From Fimadaptatus sp948467645 (GTDB lineage: Bacteria; Bacillota; Clostridia; Christensenellales; Aristaeellaceae), in contig CAOKFD010000001.1 of assembly GCA_948467645.1 (NCBI GenBank), positions 62,001-126,000 on the forward strand: 64,000 nt of DNA, read 5' to 3'. The stretch's first letter is position 1. Every line of letters begins with the position of its first letter. Under the pieces are notes generated by a model, which was given only the letters and a program-made list of their open reading frames with translations, was not told the DNA's origin and ran no database searches. A program made the translations under genes and the position numbers. Below, piece by piece: positions 50,899 through 60,762 of this stretch.

Positions 50899-51669
50899 TT
50901 ACCTGGCGCACGGCTCCACGTATGCGCACAGTGCGTTATGGTCGGACATATATTTGCCGAACTCGGTAATGCCCCACGCCTCGGGCGCGCCCACGGCTTC
51001 AAAGCCCTGAGTGAATATATAGTCGATCTGCGGCTGTGCCATGTTTGTGCCGTAGGCATGGTACGATGCCGGGAAGTCGGGAGTCTGGTTAGTCAGATGC
51101 ACGGTCTTATCATTCAGGAACTCCTGAATCGGCGCGCTGTCGGGATATGCATTCATGTCGCCGGTGAGCGTCAGCGGCAGCGGGCGGCGCTTGAGATCGC
51201 GCGCCATATGGTCGAGTATCGCGCGTGCACCCAGCCTGCGCGCCTCGTCGGATATATGGTCGAGGTGGGTGTTATAGGCATGGAACATAGTGCCGCCATC
51301 CAGCGGGCGCAGTACCGCGTGCGTGCATACGCGCGGGCAGACCGACTGATTGGCATAGCGCGAGCCAGGCACGTCGGGCGTTTCGGACAGCCAGAAGGTT
51401 TCCAGCTCGATCAGCTCATACTTGTCGGGCTTAAAGCCGATCATGTTGTTTTCGCCCAGATAGTCGGCGTTGCGGCCGCAGCCCACGAACCAGTAAGCAG
51501 GCATATACTTTTTGATGAAGTCGGCCATTACGGGCGTGGTCTCCTGAAAGCCGATTACGTCGGGCTGCTCAGCAGTCAATTTGTCCAGTATCAGGCCTTT
51601 CCTGAACTGCCAGCGATTTTCGCCATCGACCGGGGTATCAGTACGCACATTAAACGTAGCTATTTTCAT
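50899..51669 (-). CDS. Endonuclease/exonuclease/phosphatase (EEP) family protein
   Basis: This 256-residue EEP-fold enzyme has FNVRTDTPVDGENRW, VIGFQET, YNTHLDHIS, LTGDMNAYPDSAP, QIDYIF and SDHNAL as the ordered metal and catalytic blocks. The subgroup resembles cytoplasmic EEP hydrolases annotated near sugar metabolism genes; the substrate is unknown. There is no signal peptide. GGAGGT lies 6 bases before the ATG at 51669. It is inserted between khpA and rimM. Confidence 0.9.
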   Translation of the reverse strand: MKIATFNVRTDTPVDGENRWQFRKGLILDKLTAEQPDVIGFQETTPVMADFIKKYMPAYWFVGCGRNADYLGENNMIGFKPDKYELIELETFWLSETPDVPGSRYANQSVCPRVCTHAVLRPLDGGTMFHAYNTHLDHISDEARRLGARAILDHMARDLKRRPLPLTLTGDMNAYPDSAPIQEFLNDKTVHLTNQTPDFPASYHAYGTNMAQPQIDYIFTQGFEAVGAPEAWGITEFGKYMSDHNALCAYVEPCAR

Positions 51670-51836
51670 AAAAGTACCTCCACGCGTGTATCGGCGTGCG
51701 ATTGTTTTTAAGGCGGGGCCAACTTGCGCTTTGCATATACGCGCTCCGCCATTTCTTCGCCTTATGCGCACGCCGGAATATTTTTTATAAAGCAAAAGGG
51801 AACCGACGCACAGCGCGGCGGCTCCCCTCCTCAGTG

Positions 51837-52082
51837 TTACATTATCTCCACGAAAACCGGCTTTTCGAACTTGGCGGTGGCGGCCTTTACCACGGTGCGG
51901 ATGGCCTTGGCTATCCTGCCCTGCTTGCCGATCACCTTGCCCATGTCGTCCGGAGAGACATGCAGTTCGATCACCGTCGATTCGGGATTATCCACTTGCT
52001 TCACCTGAACCGAATCTGCATCGTCAACCAGCGATTTGGCCACAAACTCGACCAGTGCGACGGCGTCAATCTGCTCCGCCAT
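51837..52082 (-). CDS. khpA: KH-domain RNA-binding protein KhpA (YlqC)
   Basis: This small RNA-binding protein (81 residues) has one KH domain; the GKQGRIAKAIRTVVKAA loop corresponds to GxxG. It usually pairs with KhpB/Jag and influences cell elongation and division. It begins 1 base after rpsP, as in other Bacillota. Confidence 0.93.
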   Translation of the reverse strand: MAEQIDAVALVEFVAKSLVDDADSVQVKQVDNPESTVIELHVSPDDMGKVIGKQGRIAKAIRTVVKAATAKFEKPVFVEIM

Positions 52083-52083
52083 A

Positions 52084-52326
52084 TTACTTGGTCACGCCCG
52101 CGTTGCGCAGCAGCGTCTTAACGGTCTGGGTAGGCTGAGCGCCCACGCCGAGCCAGTACTTGGCGCGCTCGTCGTCGAACTTCAGCTCAACGGGCTGAGT
52201 CATGGGGTTGAAATAGCCTATCTCCTCGATCGGGCGGCCATCGCGTGCGTCACGGCTGTCGATAACTACGATGCGGTAGAACGGGGCCTTCTTCATGCCC
52301 ATCCTCTTCAGGCGAATCTTTACCAT
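52084..52326 (-). CDS. rpsP: 30S ribosomal protein S16
   Basis: S16 (80 residues): VKIRLKRMGMKKAPFYRIVV is diagnostic, followed by DGRPIEEIGYFNP and WLGVGAQPTQTV. The start at 52326 has AAGGAGG 8 bases upstream; the ATG at 52371 is upstream of that site. It lies between ffh and khpA. Confidence 0.97.
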   Translation of the reverse strand: MVKIRLKRMGMKKAPFYRIVVIDSRDARDGRPIEEIGYFNPMTQPVELKFDDERAKYWLGVGAQPTQTVKTLLRNAGVTK

Positions 52327-52412
52327 TTTATTTTCCTCCTTAAATTGGGGTCTTGCCGACCCATGGAACAATATATTGCAAACCCGCGCGGGGTCTACAC
52401 GCTTGCATTTGA

Positions 52413-53738
52413 TTACTTGGAGAACGGAATCCTCATGCGGCCGCGCTTGCCGCGCCCCATCATCTGCTTCATCAGCTGACGCGACTGGTCAAACTGCTTT
52501 AGCAAAAGGTTTATCTCCTGCACGGTGGTACCGCTGCCCGCCGCGATTCTGCGCTTGCGGCTGGCGCCCAGTATGTCGGGATTGCGGCGCTCCTCCATGG
52601 TCATGGACTGGATGATGGCCTGTATGCGGCCCATCTTCTTTTCATCGATCTTGATTTCGGCCAGCTTATTGCCTATGCCGGGAATCATCTTGAGTATATC
52701 CTCGAACGAACCCATCTTCTTCATCTGCTGCATCTGCTTGAGATAGTCGTTCAGATCGAAGGTCTGGGTGCGCATCTTGCGCTCCAGCTCGGCGGCGTTC
52801 TTCTCATCGAAGGTGTCCTGCGCCTTTTCTATAAGGCTCAGTACGTCGCCCATGCCCAGTATGCGGCTGGCCATGCGGTCAGGGTGGAACGGCTCCAGGT
52901 CGGTCAGCTTTTCGCCGGTGCCCGAGAATTTAATGGGCTTGCCGGTGACTGCCTTTACCGATATGGCCGCGCCGCCGCGGGTATCGCCGTCCAGCTTGGT
53001 GAGGATTACGCCGTCGATGCCCAGATTCTTGTTGAATGTATCGGCGACGTTTACCGCGTCCTGACCGGTCATGGAGTCCACGACCAGCAGTATTTCGGTG
53101 GGCTTGACGGCGCTCTTTACATCGCGCAGTTCGCCCATCAGGTTTTCATCGATATGCAGTCGGCCCGCGGTATCCAGTATTACCGGATCGAAGCCGAACT
53201 TGCGCGCGTGCTCGATCGCCAGTTTGGCAGTCTCGATCACGTTTTCCTGGCCGCGCTCGAATACCGGCACGTCCACCTTTTCGCCGACTACCTGCAGCTG
53301 CTTGATAGCGGCGGGGCGGTATATGTCGCACGCGACCAGCAGCGGACGCTTGCCCTGCTTTTTGAGCATCAGCGCGAGCTTACCAGCCATCGTGGTCTTA
53401 CCTGCACCCTGAAGACCGCACAGCATGTAAATCGTGGGCACGGTGGGCGAGTAGGTCAGGCGCGCGTTCTGGCCGCCCATCAGCTCGGTCAGTTCCTCGT
53501 TTACTATCTTGATGACCTGCTGCGAAGGCGTGAGGCTGTCGAGTATATCGCTGCCCACGGCGCGCTCGGTCACTTTGGCTATAAAGTCCTTGACTACCTT
53601 GTAGTTGACGTCGGCCTCCAGCAGCGCCATGCGCACGTCGCGCATCGCGGTCTTTACGTCCGACTCGGTCAGCTTGCCATGGCTGGACAGTTTGCGGAAA
53701 GCCTGCTGCAGCTTTTCAGCCAACCCTTCAAATGCCAC
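52413..53738 (-). CDS. ffh: Signal recognition particle GTPase Ffh
   Basis: Ffh binds signal peptides and 4.5S RNA and docks with FtsY (441 residues). The N domain opens AFEGLAEKLQQAFRKL; the G domain has GLQGAGKTT, DTAGR and TKLDGDTRGG. The methionine-rich M domain ends in a basic KQMMGRGKRGRMR tail. A GTG start at 53738 has AAGGAG 8 bases upstream and yields the normal N-terminus; the upstream GTG at 53747 overlaps that box. It is co-transcribed with ylxM. Confidence 0.97.
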   Translation of the reverse strand: MAFEGLAEKLQQAFRKLSSHGKLTESDVKTAMRDVRMALLEADVNYKVVKDFIAKVTERAVGSDILDSLTPSQQVIKIVNEELTELMGGQNARLTYSPTVPTIYMLCGLQGAGKTTMAGKLALMLKKQGKRPLLVACDIYRPAAIKQLQVVGEKVDVPVFERGQENVIETAKLAIEHARKFGFDPVILDTAGRLHIDENLMGELRDVKSAVKPTEILLVVDSMTGQDAVNVADTFNKNLGIDGVILTKLDGDTRGGAAISVKAVTGKPIKFSGTGEKLTDLEPFHPDRMASRILGMGDVLSLIEKAQDTFDEKNAAELERKMRTQTFDLNDYLKQMQQMKKMGSFEDILKMIPGIGNKLAEIKIDEKKMGRIQAIIQSMTMEERRNPDILGASRKRRIAAGSGTTVQEINLLLKQFDQSRQLMKQMMGRGKRGRMRIPFSK

Positions 53739-53780
53739 ACGCTTCACTCCTTAGGATCAAATTGCGATTTTGTTTACAAG

Positions 53781-54149
53781 TTACATATTGCTCATGCCGT
53801 CCAGAATGCTTATCGCCTCGTCAAGCGCAGGTCTGTCGCATTCGTTCGGCGTTATATGCTCGAGTGCTTCCCGGCAGCGGCGCGCGGCTGAAACCATCTC
53901 GTCATGCCGCCTTTGAAGCCCCAGCTTTTCCTCCAGCTCCATCAGCTGACTTTCACCACGCCGCACCGCGTCGTACACGCCCTGACGGCTGATGCCCTTT
54001 TCCTGGGCGATTTCGCTCAGGCCGTAATCCTCCAGCACGTACATGCTCATTATTTCGGCGATGCGCTCGGACAAAAGCGGCCCGTAAAAGTCCATTAGCA
54101 ATCCCAGCTCGACGCGGCGGTCGATTTCGTTCATGCCGTTTTCGTTCAT
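53781..54149 (-). CDS. ylxM: YlxM family SRP-associated DNA-binding-like protein
   Basis: This 122-residue helix-turn-helix protein has LLMDFYGPLLSERIAEIMSMYVLEDYGLSEIAQEKGISRQGVYDAVRRGE, the YlxM signature. YlxM is encoded next to ffh and is thought to modulate SRP assembly. The start at 54149 has GGAG 9 bases upstream; 54134 is an alternative. Confidence 0.93.
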   Translation of the reverse strand: MNENGMNEIDRRVELGLLMDFYGPLLSERIAEIMSMYVLEDYGLSEIAQEKGISRQGVYDAVRRGESQLMELEEKLGLQRRHDEMVSAARRCREALEHITPNECDRPALDEAISILDGMSNM

Positions 54150-54207
54150 AGTCTCACACTCCGCGCATCTGCACGCTAAGGTAAAGCCCCACAGCTTTAC
54201 GGATTCA

Positions 54208-54235
54208 ATTATACAACATCATCAGGATTTGTCAA
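54208..54235 (-). promoter_or_regulatory. Promoter of ylxM-ffh-rpsP
   Basis: A perfect TTGACA and a perfect TATAAT are separated by 16 bases on the minus strand. A GTAAAGC/GGCTTTAC hairpin (about 54178-54201) follows in the leader. Confidence 0.82.
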
Positions 54236-54404
54236 GCGCTTTTTCTTTACGCTTTCGATGCTTAAAGTATGTTTCATATAATGCGCCGAGTTTTGCACTG
54301 TTCTGCGTTCAGCCATTCAAACATGGCGCTGTCTTTTTAAGGCGGTTAAGTGCGTCTCTGGCAGTTCAGGCATGAACGCGCAGAAGCGTTGCCTGCCTTA
54401 GCAT

Positions 54405-55697
54405 TTACTCCTCGTCCTCGCCGCCCAGCTTTCGCATGAGCTGCTTTTTTGCGGCCTTCAGCTGATCCGGGCTGAGATCGGCTGTGGACAAACCCGCTTC
54501 CTCAAACTCGCCCATCTCGTCCGCGTCATCGTATGCGCCGTCATAGTCGTTTTCCTGCGCCGCATTGGACTTTGCGCGCGGCTTCTTTGTGGACGCGCGC
54601 TTGCGCTTTGGCTTTGATGAAGCGTCGGAATCCGGCGTACCATCTGCATCGTCCGGCTGCTCGTCCGCGTTTGCACTGCGTTTACGCTTTTGCTTAGGCT
54701 TTGGGAATTCCATTTCAGGCGCGTATTCGCCGTCCAGCGCCGAATGCACCGCGCCCGTCACGCCCGCACAGCCCAGCGCCATCAAAAGCCCCATAAGCCC
54801 GATCAGCACGCCGCCGCCCACCGAGCCGCCCGGACGCACGGCCATATACGCGCCCAGCGCCACTATGCTGAGCGCAATCAGCATCAGCGCGCCCAGCGTC
54901 AGGCAGTTGGCCGTAATCCACCGGCGGCGAAGCCGGGGCGTGCTGCTCATGAGCGTATCAACGACCTCGCAGTCCAGCCCCCTGCCCGCCGAGCAGGTGA
55001 ACGCCGCGCGCCCGCCGTACCGGCCCACGCGCCCGTCAAGCGCATACTTCACACTTAGCTTTGCGTCCGCGCTTATGTCTATGCGCGCGTCCAGCGCCGC
55101 GCAGTACGGGCCGTATTCGTATTTAAGCCCATCGCCCAGCATCAGTTCCAGCGCCAGCGGCACAAAGCGGCTGGGCTGTCTGTCCAGCGCGTGGCGCTGT
55201 CTTATGCGCAGTTCGTGTTCGCCCGGGGTCAGCCCCAGCTCGAACCGATACGGCGCTTCATAGCCGCCCCAGTATGCGCGCCCGTCGCACAGCAGGTCGA
55301 ACTGCTCGTCGTCGCCGCCATCAACCGTCACGGTCAGCGTGAGCTTGTTGTCGCGCGGCGCGGCGCGCTGGGATAAATGCTCGGTACGCGCGGCGCGGCT
55401 GCGTGCGGGCGGCGATTCAGGCGGTTCTTCGTCTGCATAGGCAAACTTTGGCTTTTGCGAGGACTTGGCCGCAGATTTGGTTTTTGATGAAGCGCGCGGT
55501 TTTTTGACCGCCTTAGCATTGCCGTCGCCGCCCCAGTCGGGCACGTCTGGCTGGCTGTCCGATGCCTTAGCATCTTCGTCAGCATCGTCCCACGGCGGCG
55601 CGTCGGTTTTTGCCGGTTTCTTGGCGGATTTTTTGCGCGCTTCCATTTCCCGCTCGTCGGGCTTGCTTGCCTTTAGTGAGCCTTTTCTGCCCGCCAT
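54405..55697 (-). CDS. Unknown two-helix membrane protein in the ftsY operon
   Basis: I do not recognise this 430-residue protein. Residues 1-110 are Lys-, Ala- and acid-rich low complexity. Residues 115-250 form a beta-rich domain (LTLTVTVDGGDDEQFDLLCDG and LGLTPGEHELRIRQRHAL). Two membrane helices lie at about 262-286 and 293-317. The last 110 residues are again charged (KPKQKRKRSAN, KPKRKRASTKKPRAK). Its ATG overlaps the ftsY stop as TAATG, so it is translationally coupled to the SRP receptor gene. A role at the membrane in protein export is an inference from position only. Confidence 0.82.
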   Translation of the reverse strand: MAGRKGSLKASKPDEREMEARKKSAKKPAKTDAPPWDDADEDAKASDSQPDVPDWGGDGNAKAVKKPRASSKTKSAAKSSQKPKFAYADEEPPESPPARSRAARTEHLSQRAAPRDNKLTLTVTVDGGDDEQFDLLCDGRAYWGGYEAPYRFELGLTPGEHELRIRQRHALDRQPSRFVPLALELMLGDGLKYEYGPYCAALDARIDISADAKLSVKYALDGRVGRYGGRAAFTCSAGRGLDCEVVDTLMSSTPRLRRRWITANCLTLGALMLIALSIVALGAYMAVRPGGSVGGGVLIGLMGLLMALGCAGVTGAVHSALDGEYAPEMEFPKPKQKRKRSANADEQPDDADGTPDSDASSKPKRKRASTKKPRAKSNAAQENDYDGAYDDADEMGEFEEAGLSTADLSPDQLKAAKKQLMRKLGGEDEE

Positions 55698-56620
55698 TAT
55701 CCGAATATCGCCTCGATAAACTCGCGCGCGTCAAACGGCTGCAAATCCTCTATGCCCTCGCCCACGCCGATATATCGCACGGGCAGGCCCAGCTCCTGAC
55801 GTATCGCGACGGCGATGCCGCCCTTGGCCGTGCCGTCCATTTTGGTCAGTATTATGCCGTCCAGCTTGGCCACGTCCTTGAATATGCGCGCCTGTTCCAC
55901 GCCGTTCTGGCCGGTGGTCGCGTCCACGACCAGCAGCGTGCGGAACTCGGCCTCGGGCCACTCGCGGCCCACCACGCGCGCCATCTTCTTCAATTCCTCC
56001 ATCAGGTGCGCCTTGTTGTGCAGGCGGCCCGCAGTATCCACGATAAGCACGTCGGCCTGACGCGCCTTGGACGCTTGTATCGCGTCGAACAGCACTGCGG
56101 CGGGGTCAGCGCCCTCGTGCTGGCGCACGATCATTGTGTTGGCGCGCTTGGCCCAGATTTCGAGCTGATCGGCGGCGGCGGCGCGGAAGGTATCGCCCGC
56201 GCAGATGATTACCTTGCGGCCGATGTACTGAAAGCGCGTGGCGAGCTTACCTATTGTAGTGGTCTTGCCCACGCCGTTTACGCCGATTACCATCAGCACG
56301 GTGGGCGACGGGAAGCGCAGGTCGGTGTCCTTCATCATATCAACCAATATGTCGATCAGCATCTGCTTGACCTGCTTGGGATCGCCGATCTTCTTTTCGC
56401 GCGCCTCAGCCTTGATCTTGTCCACGACCATGGTTGAGGTCTTTACGCCCACGTCGGCCAGTATCAATATATCCAGCAGCTCGTCGTAAAAATCGTCGTC
56501 CAGCTCCTCGTAATTGGCGACGAGCTGATCTACCCTGCCCGACAGGTTATCGCGCGTGCGCGAAAGGCTTTCCTTCAGTTTACTGAAAAAGCCCTTCTTT
56601 TCCTTTTCTTCTCTGGCCAT
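55697..56620 (-). CDS. ftsY: Signal recognition particle receptor FtsY
   Basis: FtsY is the membrane-associated GTPase that receives the Ffh-ribosome complex (307 residues). A short basic N-terminus (KEKKGFFSKLKESLSRT) replaces the long acidic domain of E. coli. The G domain has GVNGVGKTT, DTAGR and TKMDGTAKGG, and it ends FDAREFIEAIFG. GGAGGG lies 7 bases before the ATG at 56620. The gene follows smc after about 170 bases. Confidence 0.97.
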   Translation of the reverse strand: MAREEKEKKGFFSKLKESLSRTRDNLSGRVDQLVANYEELDDDFYDELLDILILADVGVKTSTMVVDKIKAEAREKKIGDPKQVKQMLIDILVDMMKDTDLRFPSPTVLMVIGVNGVGKTTTIGKLATRFQYIGRKVIICAGDTFRAAAADQLEIWAKRANTMIVRQHEGADPAAVLFDAIQASKARQADVLIVDTAGRLHNKAHLMEELKKMARVVGREWPEAEFRTLLVVDATTGQNGVEQARIFKDVAKLDGIILTKMDGTAKGGIAVAIRQELGLPVRYIGVGEGIEDLQPFDAREFIEAIFG

Positions 56621-56788
56621 ATTTACACCCTCCAAATGCTTTGCTGTATATATATTAAATAGTGGTTGGCTGAATTTAAGTTTTAATGCTGAGGCATAAG
56701 CCGCAATTTGCGCTTACCGCATGAACAGTACAAGCCGCCCTCATTCTGCCTCAGCCTGCATATATTCAAGCCGCAAGTTCTGCGTTTC

Positions 56789-59700
56789 TCAAACCGAACG
56801 CTGCGCGTCGGCTAGCGCGACCGAAACCATGCGGCTTACGCCCTTTTCCTCCATCGCCACGCCGTACAGCGTGTCGCAGCACTCCATCGTGCCCTTGCGG
56901 TGCGTGACCACGATGAACTGCGTCTTTTCGGAATAGCGGCTGAGGTACTGCGCAAAGTTGTCGATGTTCGCGTCGTCCAGCGCGGCCTCGATCTCGTCCA
57001 GTATGCAAAACGGCGTGGGACGTATGTCCAGCATCGCGAACAGTATCGCGATTGCGGTAAGCGCACGCTCACCGCCGGACAGGAGGCTGAGCATTTGCAG
57101 CTTCTTTCCGGGCGGCTGAGCGGCGATGTCTATGCCGCAGTTGAGCGCGTCGCCCTCATCCTGCAAAATCAGCTTTGCGCTGCCGCCGCCGAACAGCGCC
57201 TTGAACGTCGCGCCGAAACGCTCGTTTAAGAGCCTGAACTGACTTATAAACTGCTGGCTCATCTGGCTGGTCAGGTCGTCGATTATGCGCCGCAAATCTT
57301 CGCGCGCGCTTAGCAGATCGTCGCGCTGTGCGGTCAGATCGCGCAGTCTTGCGTTAGCCGCGTCGTATTCCTCGGCCGCGTTTACGTTAACGCCGCCCAA
57401 GTCGCGTATTCGATTACGCAGCACCGCAATGCGCGCGTCCGCGTCGTTAAGCGTTATCGTCCGGTCGGCACGCTCGGCACAGGCTTCATACGTCATTTCG
57501 TATTCAGTCCATATGCGCTGCTGCATCGCGTCGAGGTCGCCGCGCGCGCGGTCGATCTGCATCTCGATTCGGTGCAGTTGATCGGTAAATTCGTTCACAT
57601 CGCCCTGCCAGCGTTCCAACGCTTCCTCTATCTCGCGGCGACGCTTGGCGCGCGCGTCGCGGTCGGTGTCGGCTTCGGACAGGCGCACCTTGGCCGCGCT
57701 CAATGCCTTGACCGCGCCGTCCTGCATCGTGCGCGCTTCATCTAACTTGCCTTCGAGTTCGGCGCGCGCGGCCTGACTGCCGCGCAGTTTCTCATCAGCA
57801 GCGTGCATGGCTGCTTCGCGCGCGTTCGCGTCGTCAATCAGTCGCTTTATCTCGCTTTCGCGGGCACTGTCGTCGCGTATGCGCTCGGCCAACGCTATCT
57901 TTTCTTGGGTCAGCTGCTCGCGGGCTGCGTCGAACTGCTGGCGGCGTTCGGCCAGAGCCTTCTGTTCGGCGGCTATGTCGCGCTGCATCTGTTCGTGATT
58001 GCTTTCCGCCGCGCCCTGTTTGCCGGTCAGGCCGCTTAGCTCGTTCATCACGTCCTCAAGATTTACCTTGAGGTTGTCGCGCTCATGCTGTATGCGCTGG
58101 GCGCGTTCTTCGATAGAGGCGCGCTCCTTTTCGGCCTGTGCAAGCTGTTGGTTAAGCTTTAGCAGCTCGTCCTCAAAGCCGCGCAGGGCCGCCGCGGCCT
58201 CGTCCTGCCGGGTATGCAGCCCGGCGCGCTCTGCCTCCAGCGAGGCCATATTTTTGCGCGCGGCGGCGATGTCGGCATCCTGCTTTTTGAGCAAGTTTTC
58301 ATGCTCGGCGATTTCGCGGTCGCGCGATAGCAGGTTGGTAACGCGCGACTGCACGCTGCCGCCGGTCATGGAGCCGCCCGAGTGCATTACGTCGCCCTCC
58401 AGCGTGACCAGCCGGAACGCGTGCCTGCCGCGGCGCATTATCTCGATGCCCGCGTCCAGATCGCGCGCGACGACCGTGCGCCCAAGCAGGTTGTCCACGA
58501 TGCCCTGATAGCGCTTGTCAAACCCGACAAGCTCACTCAGCACGCCTAAACAGCCGGGCGTATTAAGCGCCTGCCGCTCGAACTGACTCAGCGTGCGCCC
58601 GGTCACTGCCGACACTGGCAGGAATGTCGCGCGGCCGTACCTGTTCTGGCGCAGGTATTCGATCATGCGCTTTGCGTCCTGCTCAGTCTCGACTATTATG
58701 TTCTGAAGCGCGCCGCCCAGCACCATGTCGGTCGCGCGCTCCAGTTCGCGCGGCACGCGCAGTATGCTGGCCACAACGCCGATTATGCCCTTATCCTGCG
58801 TCTTGTCGGCGCGCTGCATTACCTGCTTTACTGAGAACTGATAGCCCTCGTAATCGCGCGCCATCTCGCGCAGGACTTTGAGCCGCGTCTCGGTCTGCTG
58901 TCGCGACAGAGTAAGCTTCTGCCCCTCCTCCTGACAGCAGGCGCGCGCTTCGCGGTTTTTTGCAAGCTCGGCTTCTATCGCCTGTTCCTGACCCAGAGCT
59001 TCGTCGCGGCGGCTCTGCGCGCCGCTTACCGCCCGACGCTCATCCTCCGTCGCCTGATCGAGCGACTCCAGTTGCCCGGCAAGCTGTTCGCCCTCGCCCT
59101 GACAGGCGTCTATGCGCTCGCTTATCGCCTGACGCATCGCGGTAAGGCGTGCGCGGGCGCTCTTTACGTCGCTCAGGCGGTTTATCGCCTCCATCAGGTT
59201 TTCTTTGCGGTCTTCGATGCGCTGTGCGTCCTCGTCCAGCCGTTCGCCGGTCTTGGCAAGCTCGGCTTCCTTCTGGTTAAGTTCGGACTGTCTGGCGGCG
59301 TTTTGCGCCATATGCGTCTGATGTTCGGACGCGAGGGTTTGACTGCGCGCGCGCATTTCGGCTATCGCGCCTGCCGACTCGCTCTGTTCGCCCTCCAGCC
59401 GCTCGCGTTCACGGTCTATCGACTGCATACGCTCGACCAGCACGTTCACCGCGCCCTGACGCTCCTCCAGCGCGCGCGTGGCTTCGACCACCGCGTCGCG
59501 CAAGTCCTGCGTCTGCGCGTCGGCCTGTGCCTGTGTGCGGTCAAGCGCGTCTCTTGCGGCGCGCGACGCATCCAGATTGGACTGCGCCTGTGCGATTGCA
59601 TTTTTGCGCTCGGCGGCGACAGAATTCTGCTGTTCGATGCGCTGCTTAGCCGCGTCGTATCGCATTACGAACTGCGATGTGTCCAGCGCGCGGAGTTCGT

Positions 59701-60358
59701 CCATGTACCTTATATATGTGCGCGCCTTTTCGGCCTGCTGGCTCAGCGGGCCTACCTGACGTTCGGCTTCGGCGATTATGTCTTCCACGCGCGTCAGGTT
59801 CTGATTGGTATTTTCGATTTTGCGCTCGGCCTCGGCCTTGCGCGCCTTGTACTTGGCTATACCGGCGGCTTCCTCGAATACGGCGCGGCGGTCTTCGCTG
59901 CGTGCGGACAGAATTTCGTCTATCCTGCCCTGCCCTATCAGCGAATAACCCTCCTTGCCTATGCCGGTGTCGCGGAAAAGGTCGATTATGTCCTTTAGGC
60001 GGCACGCGCTTTTGTTTAGATAATATTCGCTTTCGCCGCTGCGGTACACGCGGCGGGTTATCATGATTTCGGAGTACTGCACCGGCAGCGCGCCATCCGC
60101 GTTGTCCAGCGTCAGCGATACCTCGCAGTACGACAGGGGCTTGCGCTTCTCCGTGCCGCCGAAGATAACGTCCTCCATCTTCGCGCCGCGCAGCGTCTTT
60201 GCGCTCTGCTCGCCCAGCACCCAGCGCACCGCATCCGATATATTGGATTTGCCGCTGCCGTTGGGGCCCACCACGCCGGTAATGCCCGTATCGAACACCA
60301 TTTCCGTGCGCTCGGCAAACGACTTGAATCCGTATATATCCAGCTTTTTAAGCTTCAT
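56789..60358 (-). CDS. smc: Chromosome segregation protein SMC
   Basis: SMC organises and segregates chromosomes as a ring with ScpA and ScpB (1189 residues). The N-terminal head opens KLKKLDIYGFKSFAERT with Walker A GPNGSGKSN. Two long coiled coils flank a glycine-rich hinge near the middle (GVVASILRVPRELERA to GGSMTGGSV). The C-terminal head has LSGGERALTAIAILFAML and FCILDEIEAALDD. The start at 60358 gives the family N-terminus; 5' signals are weak. Its unusually Gln-, Ala- and Arg-rich coils reflect the GC-rich genome. Confidence 0.97.
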   Translation of the reverse strand: MKLKKLDIYGFKSFAERTEMVFDTGITGVVGPNGSGKSNISDAVRWVLGEQSAKTLRGAKMEDVIFGGTEKRKPLSYCEVSLTLDNADGALPVQYSEIMITRRVYRSGESEYYLNKSACRLKDIIDLFRDTGIGKEGYSLIGQGRIDEILSARSEDRRAVFEEAAGIAKYKARKAEAERKIENTNQNLTRVEDIIAEAERQVGPLSQQAEKARTYIRYMDELRALDTSQFVMRYDAAKQRIEQQNSVAAERKNAIAQAQSNLDASRAARDALDRTQAQADAQTQDLRDAVVEATRALEERQGAVNVLVERMQSIDRERERLEGEQSESAGAIAEMRARSQTLASEHQTHMAQNAARQSELNQKEAELAKTGERLDEDAQRIEDRKENLMEAINRLSDVKSARARLTAMRQAISERIDACQGEGEQLAGQLESLDQATEDERRAVSGAQSRRDEALGQEQAIEAELAKNREARACCQEEGQKLTLSRQQTETRLKVLREMARDYEGYQFSVKQVMQRADKTQDKGIIGVVASILRVPRELERATDMVLGGALQNIIVETEQDAKRMIEYLRQNRYGRATFLPVSAVTGRTLSQFERQALNTPGCLGVLSELVGFDKRYQGIVDNLLGRTVVARDLDAGIEIMRRGRHAFRLVTLEGDVMHSGGSMTGGSVQSRVTNLLSRDREIAEHENLLKKQDADIAAARKNMASLEAERAGLHTRQDEAAAALRGFEDELLKLNQQLAQAEKERASIEERAQRIQHERDNLKVNLEDVMNELSGLTGKQGAAESNHEQMQRDIAAEQKALAERRQQFDAAREQLTQEKIALAERIRDDSARESEIKRLIDDANAREAAMHAADEKLRGSQAARAELEGKLDEARTMQDGAVKALSAAKVRLSEADTDRDARAKRRREIEEALERWQGDVNEFTDQLHRIEMQIDRARGDLDAMQQRIWTEYEMTYEACAERADRTITLNDADARIAVLRNRIRDLGGVNVNAAEEYDAANARLRDLTAQRDDLLSAREDLRRIIDDLTSQMSQQFISQFRLLNERFGATFKALFGGGSAKLILQDEGDALNCGIDIAAQPPGKKLQMLSLLSGGERALTAIAILFAMLDIRPTPFCILDEIEAALDDANIDNFAQYLSRYSEKTQFIVVTHRKGTMECCDTLYGVAMEEKGVSRMVSVALADAQRSV

Positions 60359-60400
60359 CTGCGCACATCGACCCCCATACACATTCTACGCCACTATGCC

Positions 60401-60429
60401 ATTATATTATGGATTGTCAAATTCGTAAA
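60401..60429 (-). promoter_or_regulatory. Promoter of smc
   Basis: TTTACG and TATAAT are 17 bases apart on the minus strand, about 42 bases from the start. It lies in the 404-base gap between smc and rnc; the rest of that gap holds only a GC-rich hairpin (about 60499-60532) without a U-tract. Confidence 0.5.
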
Positions 60430-60762
60430 GGTTTTACTTGGAAAGATTGGCTCAAAATGCCCGCATATTGGTCAATTTAATATGTCGTTAGCCAAATCGA
60501 GCGCGCCGGATGTAAACTCCGGCGCGCCGCGCAATTGCTTATGCATCTGAAACGGGAATGTGTGGTATTTCCTTCAGGCAGTCAACGCAGTTTGGCTAAA
60601 TGCAATTCAAATGCCTGAGCACACCTCAAAGCCCGGACTGAACCGCGCTGATTACGCCTGTTCAAAAATCCGGCTATCCGCAAACCAAAACTGCTCATGG
60701 CAGTCGCGAGCAACCGCTCCCTGCCTGAAACAATGCCTTGCCCAACCGTACTTCAATTCAAG

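Noticed and set aside
60499..60532. GC-rich hairpin as the rnc terminator
   Set aside because: The stem is strong but no T-run follows on the minus strand, so termination there is not supported.
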